From: Nocardiopsis dassonvillei subsp. dassonvillei DSM 43111 | Lineage (GTDB): Bacteria; Actinomycetota; Actinomycetes; Streptosporangiales; Streptosporangiaceae | NCBI RefSeq assembly: GCF_000092985.1 | Contig: NC_014211.1 | Span: 62,001 to 126,000 of the forward strand | Direction: 5' to 3' | DNA: 64,000 nucleotides | Part shown: positions 60,086-64,000 of the stretch, one piece after another | Numbering within the stretch: position 1 is the first letter of the stretch | How the letters are laid out: every line of letters begins with the position of its first letter | Program-made: the position numbers and the translations under genes | The notes under the pieces: generated by a model | The model's database searches: none | Told to the model about the DNA's origin: nothing | What the model saw: only the letters and a program-made list of their open reading frames with translations

Positions 60086-62704
60086 ATGAGCACATCCCTC
60101 CAGACGCGGCTCGACGCCCCCGAGCCGGGGTGGACGATCGAGGCCGACGTGGCGGTCGTCGGCTCGGGCATCGCCGGTCTGAGCACCGCGCTGCGCTACG
60201 TCCAGCGCACCGAACGCGGCCGGGTCGTGCTCGTCACCAAGGACCGCCTGTCCACCGGCTCCACCGCCTACGCCCAGGGCGGGATCGCCGCCGCCATGGC
60301 GCCCGAGGACGGGCCCGTCGCCCACATGGTCGACACCCACCTGGCGGGGGCGGGCCTGTCCGACCCCCACGCCGTCAACGTCCTGGCCGCCGAGGGCCCC
60401 GACGCCCTGCGCTGGCTCATCGGGCTGGGCGCCGAGTTCGACCTCGCCGAGGACGGCGCCCTGGCCCTCACCCGCGAGGGCGGCCACCGCGCCGACCGCG
60501 TCGCGCACGCGGGCGGCGACGCCACCGGCGCCGAGATCCAGCGCGCCCTGGTGGCCGCCGTCCTGGCCGAGGAGCGCATCGAGGCCGTCGAGCACGCCGT
60601 GGCCCTGGACGCCCTGCGCGACCCCGACACGGGAGCGGTGTGCGGCGCCACCCTGCACGTCATGGGCGAGGGCGCCCGCGACGGCGTCGGCGCTGTCCTG
60701 GCCCCCGCCGTGGTGCTGGCCACCGGCGGCATGGGGCAGGTCTTCGCCGCCACCACCAACCCGCCCGTGTCCACCGGCGACGGCCTCGCCCTGGCCGCCC
60801 GCGCCGGGGCGCGCCTGCGCGACCTGGAGTTCATCCAGTTCCACCCCACGGTGCTCTGGCTCGGCCCCGAGGCGCGCGGGCGCCAGCCCCTGGTCTCCGA
60901 GGCCCTGCGCGGCGAGGGCGCCTATCTGGTGGACGCCGAAGGCAGGCGCATCATGGAGGGCGTCCACGAGCTGGCCGACCTCGCCCCCCGCGACGTGGTG
61001 GCGCGCACCATCGCCCGCACGATGGCCGAGCAGGGCGTGGACCACGTCTACCTGGAGACCCGCCACTTCGGCCGGGCCACCTGGGAGCGGCGCTTCCCGA
61101 CCATCCTCGCCTCCTGCCGCGAGCACGGCATCGACCCGCTCGCCCAGCCGGTCCCCGTCGCCCCCGCCGCCCACTACGCCTCCGGCGGCGCCGAGGTCGA
61201 CATCGACGGCCGCACCTCGGTCCCCGGCCTGTGGGCCGTGGGCGAGGTCGCCCGCACGGGGGTGCACGGCGCCAACCGGCTCGCCTCCAACTCCCTGCTG
61301 GAGGGCCTGGTCTACGCCGACCGGATCGCCGCCCGCCTGGCGGTCGACCCCGCCCCCCGGTCCGCGCGGGCCGAGGCCGTCGGCACCGTCACCCCGCTTC
61401 CCGACCCCGCCGCCGCGGCCCGCGTGCGCACCCTCATGTCGCGCCACGCCGGGGTGCTGCGCACCGGTGAGGGGCTCGCCGAGCTGACCGCCGAACTCGA
61501 CGGCCTCGCCCGTCCCGGTTCCCCGGCCACCCCCGACGTGGCCGCCTGGGAGACCGCCAACCTGCTCACCGCGGCTCGGCTCGTGGCCGCCGCCGCGCTG
61601 CACAGGACCGAGAGCAGGGGCGCGCACCAGCGCGCCGACCACCCCGAGCCCGTGCCCGGGCTCCGGATCCGCCCTGTCGTCGTCCGACTGGAAGGGAACA
61701 CCATCGTGACCACGGATGAGGACTGGACGCCCTCCCTGCCGCCCGCGCTCACCGCGGAACTGGACTCCATCGGCCTCCCCCTCGCCGGTCCGGGCGCCGG
61801 CGGGGTTCTGGAGGCGTCGGACGCCCACCCGGACGCGCGCGCCGAGTTCTCCCTCCCGTACACCGCCCCCTCGCAGTCCCACGTGGACCTGGTCCGCCGC
61901 GCCCTGTCCGAGGACCTCACCGCGGGGCCGGGCATCGACGTCACCACCGTCGCGACCATCCCCGGCGACCAGGTGCGCACCGCGCACGTGGTGGCCCGCG
62001 CCGACGGCACCGTCAGCGGCCTCCCGCTCGCCGAACTCGTCTTCTGGCTGGTCGCCGACGGGGCCCTGGAGGCGCACCGGACCGTGGCCGACGGCGACGC
62101 GGTCAAGCGCGGCGACGTCCTGATGACGGTCACCGCGCGCACCCGCGACCTGCTCACCGCGGAGCGGACCGCGCTCAACTTCCTCACCCACATGTCCGGA
62201 ATCGCCACCGCCACCCGCGCCTGGGTGGACGCCGTGGCCGGGACCGGCGCCCGGATCCGGGACAGCCGCAAGACCCGGCCGGGGCTGCGCGCGCTGGAGA
62301 AGTACGCCGTGCGCTGCGGCGGCGGGGTCAACCACCGCTACGGCCTCAGCGACGCCGGACTGGTCAAGGACAACCACGTCGTCGCCGCGGGCGGCGTCGG
62401 CGAGGCGGTCCGCGCCATCCGCGCGCGCTTCCCCGACCTCCCCCTGGAGGTGGAGGTGGACCGGACCGACCAGATCGAGGACGCCATCGCCGCGGGCGCC
62501 GAGGAGATCCTGCTCGACAACTTCACCGTCGAGCGGCTCCGCGAGGCGGTCGCGCTGGTCGCGGGCCGTGCGCGGCTGGAGTCCTCCGGCGGCCTGACCC
62601 TGGACGTGGCGGGTGACGTGGCCCGCACCGGGGTGGACTACCTGGCGGTCGGGGCGCTCACCCACTCCAGCCCGGCGCTGGATATCGCGCTTGACCTGTT
62701 GTGA
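60086..62704 (+). CDS. nadBC: L-aspartate oxidase and quinolinate phosphoribosyltransferase in one reading frame
   Basis: A single 873-codon frame holds two NAD-synthesis enzymes. Residues about 1-535 are NadB: FAD-binding VAVVGSGIAGLS, GSTAYAQGGIAAAM, EFIQFHPTVLW, and HGANRLASNSLLEGLVY. Residues about 560-872 are NadC: SHVDLVRRALSEDLTAGPGI, RDSRKTRPGLRALEKYAVRC, GGGVNHRYGLSDAGLVKDNH and DYLAVGALTHSS. An internal GTG at 61706 (residue 541) has GAAGGGAA 7 bp upstream and would make a free 332-residue NadC, so the cell may make a fusion, two proteins, or both. NadB oxidises aspartate to iminoaspartate, and NadC makes nicotinate mononucleotide. nadA is not in the window. Confidence 0.9.
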   Translation: MSTSLQTRLDAPEPGWTIEADVAVVGSGIAGLSTALRYVQRTERGRVVLVTKDRLSTGSTAYAQGGIAAAMAPEDGPVAHMVDTHLAGAGLSDPHAVNVLAAEGPDALRWLIGLGAEFDLAEDGALALTREGGHRADRVAHAGGDATGAEIQRALVAAVLAEERIEAVEHAVALDALRDPDTGAVCGATLHVMGEGARDGVGAVLAPAVVLATGGMGQVFAATTNPPVSTGDGLALAARAGARLRDLEFIQFHPTVLWLGPEARGRQPLVSEALRGEGAYLVDAEGRRIMEGVHELADLAPRDVVARTIARTMAEQGVDHVYLETRHFGRATWERRFPTILASCREHGIDPLAQPVPVAPAAHYASGGAEVDIDGRTSVPGLWAVGEVARTGVHGANRLASNSLLEGLVYADRIAARLAVDPAPRSARAEAVGTVTPLPDPAAAARVRTLMSRHAGVLRTGEGLAELTAELDGLARPGSPATPDVAAWETANLLTAARLVAAAALHRTESRGAHQRADHPEPVPGLRIRPVVVRLEGNTIVTTDEDWTPSLPPALTAELDSIGLPLAGPGAGGVLEASDAHPDARAEFSLPYTAPSQSHVDLVRRALSEDLTAGPGIDVTTVATIPGDQVRTAHVVARADGTVSGLPLAELVFWLVADGALEAHRTVADGDAVKRGDVLMTVTARTRDLLTAERTALNFLTHMSGIATATRAWVDAVAGTGARIRDSRKTRPGLRALEKYAVRCGGGVNHRYGLSDAGLVKDNHVVAAGGVGEAVRAIRARFPDLPLEVEVDRTDQIEDAIAAGAEEILLDNFTVERLREAVALVAGRARLESSGGLTLDVAGDVARTGVDYLAVGALTHSSPALDIALDLL

Positions 62705-62768
62705 GCGGCCCGGTTGGTGGAAGATTCCTTGAGAACACACCACTTCGACCACGGATGAGGCCCCCAGC

Positions 62769-63551
62769 ATGCTGCTCGCGATCGACGTCGGCAACTCCGA
62801 GACGGTCTTCGGTCTCTTCGCATCCGACGACCTTCTCGAACACTGGAGGGTGGGAACCGACACCAGGCGCACGGCCGACGAGTGGGCCGTGGTCCTGCGC
62901 GGGCTCGTCGACGGCAGCAGCCTGGGCCGCCCCGAGGACATCGACGGCATCGCCCTGTGCTGCTCGGTCCCGTCGGTCCAACACGAGATGCGGGACATGT
63001 TCCGCCGCCACTTCGGGGACGTCCCGGCCGTGATCGTCGAACCCGGCGTCAAGACCGGGGTGCCGATCCGGATGGACAACCCCAAGGAGGTGGGCAGCGA
63101 CCGGATCATCAACGCGCTGGCCGCCAACCACCTCTACGGCGGCCCCGCGGTGGTGGTGGACTTCGGGACCGCGACCACCTTCGACGCGGTCAGCGCGCGC
63201 GGAGAGTACGTGGGCGGGGCCATCGCCCCGGGCATCGACATCTCCGTGGACGCCCTCTCACGGCGAGGCGCCCAGCTGCACATGGTGGAGATCGTCAAGC
63301 CGCGCGCGGCCATCGCCAAGAACACCACCGAGGCGCTGCGCTCGGGGATCGTGTTCGGGTTCGCGGGCCAGGTGGACGGGATCGTGGACCGCATGGTCGC
63401 CGAGCTCACCGACGCGCCCGACGACGTGACCGTGGTGGCCACCGGGGGGCTCGCCTCCATCGTGGTGGCCGAGTGCGAGACGGTCGACCTGCACGAGCCG
63501 TGGCTGACCCTCATCGGCCTGCGTCTGGTCTACGAGCGCAACGTCGGCTGA
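62769..63551 (+). CDS. coaX: Type III pantothenate kinase
   Basis: A 260-residue enzyme of the ASKHA fold that phosphorylates pantothenate, the first step from pantothenate to coenzyme A. The phosphate loop is LLAIDVGNSETVFGLF (Asp6), the pantothenate site GSDRIINALAANHLYGGPAV, and the second phosphate motif VVDFGTATTFDAVS. The ATG at 62769 is the only start giving the conserved N-terminus. It follows nadC by 64 bp in the usual actinobacterial order. Confidence 0.96.
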   Translation: MLLAIDVGNSETVFGLFASDDLLEHWRVGTDTRRTADEWAVVLRGLVDGSSLGRPEDIDGIALCCSVPSVQHEMRDMFRRHFGDVPAVIVEPGVKTGVPIRMDNPKEVGSDRIINALAANHLYGGPAVVVDFGTATTFDAVSARGEYVGGAIAPGIDISVDALSRRGAQLHMVEIVKPRAAIAKNTTEALRSGIVFGFAGQVDGIVDRMVAELTDAPDDVTVVATGGLASIVVAECETVDLHEPWLTLIGLRLVYERNVG

Positions 63552-63558
63552 TCCGGGT

Positions 63559-63595
63559 CCGGGGCGGGGGAGAGGGAGGAGGCCTTCCGCCCCGG
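63559..63595. terminator. Possible terminator between convergent coaX and the PIN gene
   Basis: A 9-bp perfect stem (CCGGGGCGG with CCGCCCCGG) closes a 19-base purine-rich loop. The long loop makes this tentative. Confidence 0.4.
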
Positions 63596-63600
63596 CGGGT

Positions 63601-63999
63601 TCAGTCCTGGTCGTGCCGCTGCACGCGCAGCCGGGGGAACACCTCGGCGAGGTGGTCGAAGTCGCGGTCGCAGTGCACGAGGACCGCGTCGGTGCGCAGG
63701 GCGACGGCCGCGATGAGGCAGTCGTAGAGCTTGCGGATCGTCTTACCCCTGGAGCGGGCCTCACGGTAGATGCCCGCCGAATGGTGGAAGTCGAGCCTGT
63801 TGTCCAGAGACAGCTGGATCAGGCCGTCGGTGAGGCGTTCCAGCTGCTGGAGCTCGGTGGAGCTCTTCGCCCCGCTCAGGATCTCGGCGGCGACGGGTTC
63901 GGTCGTGGCCAGGTGGACGCCGCGCTCGATGAGTTCCCTGACGAAGACGTGGGTCTCGGAACCGGTCTTGCGCAGGTACTCCACCCAGGCGGAGCTGTC
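63601..63999 (-). CDS. VapC-type PIN-domain ribonuclease toxin (N-terminus beyond the window)
   Basis: The visible 132 residues are a PIN domain, cut off only at the window edge. Reading in from the right edge, the protein begins DSSAWVEYLRK, which matches the usual VapC start (VDSSAWVEYL) after one or two missing residues. The acidic metal ligands are the first Asp, Glu in VAAEILSG, Asp in YDCLIAAVAL and Asp in HCDRDFDHLA. These toxins cut RNA and are held in check by a VapB antitoxin, whose gene would lie to the right, outside the window. Confidence 0.85.
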   Translation of the reverse strand, partial: DSSAWVEYLRKTGSETHVFVRELIERGVHLATTEPVAAEILSGAKSSTELQQLERLTDGLIQLSLDNRLDFHHSAGIYREARSRGKTIRKLYDCLIAAVALRTDAVLVHCDRDFDHLAEVFPRLRVQRHDQD

Positions 64000-64000
64000 C

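Noticed and set aside
59969..63127. Minus-strand frame of 1052 codons
   Set aside because: It mirrors nadBC and coaX; no start with a ribosome site and no recognisable domain.

Overview
The window is very GC-rich, densely coded DNA from a mycelial, spore-forming actinomycete. Three things point to the Nocardiopsis/Thermobifida (Streptosporangiales) neighbourhood: chaplin genes, one of them with an LAxTG sortase signal; the topA - tmk (membrane-transporter fusion) - holB - secreted peptidase - tRNA-Thr order; and a long dacB - metalloprotease - tilS - hpt - ftsH - folate - pantothenate/NAD housekeeping run. The genus is an inference. Many genes overlap by ATGA or GTGA, and several look leaderless, with a TANNNT box 6-8 nt before the start codon.

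1-6.1 kb (minus strand): a LacI-controlled sugar operon of repressor, binding lipoprotein, two permeases and a GH31 alpha-xylosidase that runs off the left edge. It probably imports and cleaves alpha-xylosides such as isoprimeverose. 6.2-8.2 kb: a divergent aconitase-family gene. 8.2-15.9 kb: an organosulfur locus with a TauE/SafE exporter diverging from a TauD-type dioxygenase, a TauABC/SsuABC-type transporter, an FMN-dependent monooxygenase and a flavin reductase. A shared 26-bp motif stands in front of both divergent genes.

16-24.3 kb (accessory): a ribbon-helix-helix regulator with TGACGTCA boxes, a DUF4097 protein, a cytochrome P450, a two-component system, a secreted protein with two tandem serine-protease domains, a TetR regulator with direct-repeat sites, an internally deleted amidohydrolase and an esterase. 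24.7-30.3 kb: tRNA-Leu, an M20 peptidase, a secreted protein of unknown role and two large chaplins: one wall-anchored and single-domain, the other cysteine-free with five chaplin domains. Both have His-rich linkers.

30.7-43.6 kb: topA, MFS-dTMP kinase fusion, holB, a secreted tripeptidyl-aminopeptidase-like lipoprotein, tRNA-Thr next to a dead integrase remnant, a DEDDh exonuclease and small unknown genes, including a membrane-anchored sigma-region-2-like protein. 43.7-56.8 kb: ppa, dacB, a zinc metalloprotease, tilS, hpt, ftsH, the folate genes (folE, folP, fused folB-folK) and two bPH2 membrane proteins. 57-58 kb: a short chaplin frameshifted in its signal peptide and a small two-cysteine secreted protein interrupt this housekeeping run. 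58.2-64 kb: a DUF2520 protein, panC, an uninterrupted nadB-nadC reading frame, coaX and a partial VapC-type PIN toxin.

Most functions come from recognising family motifs in translated sequence. No database search was run.
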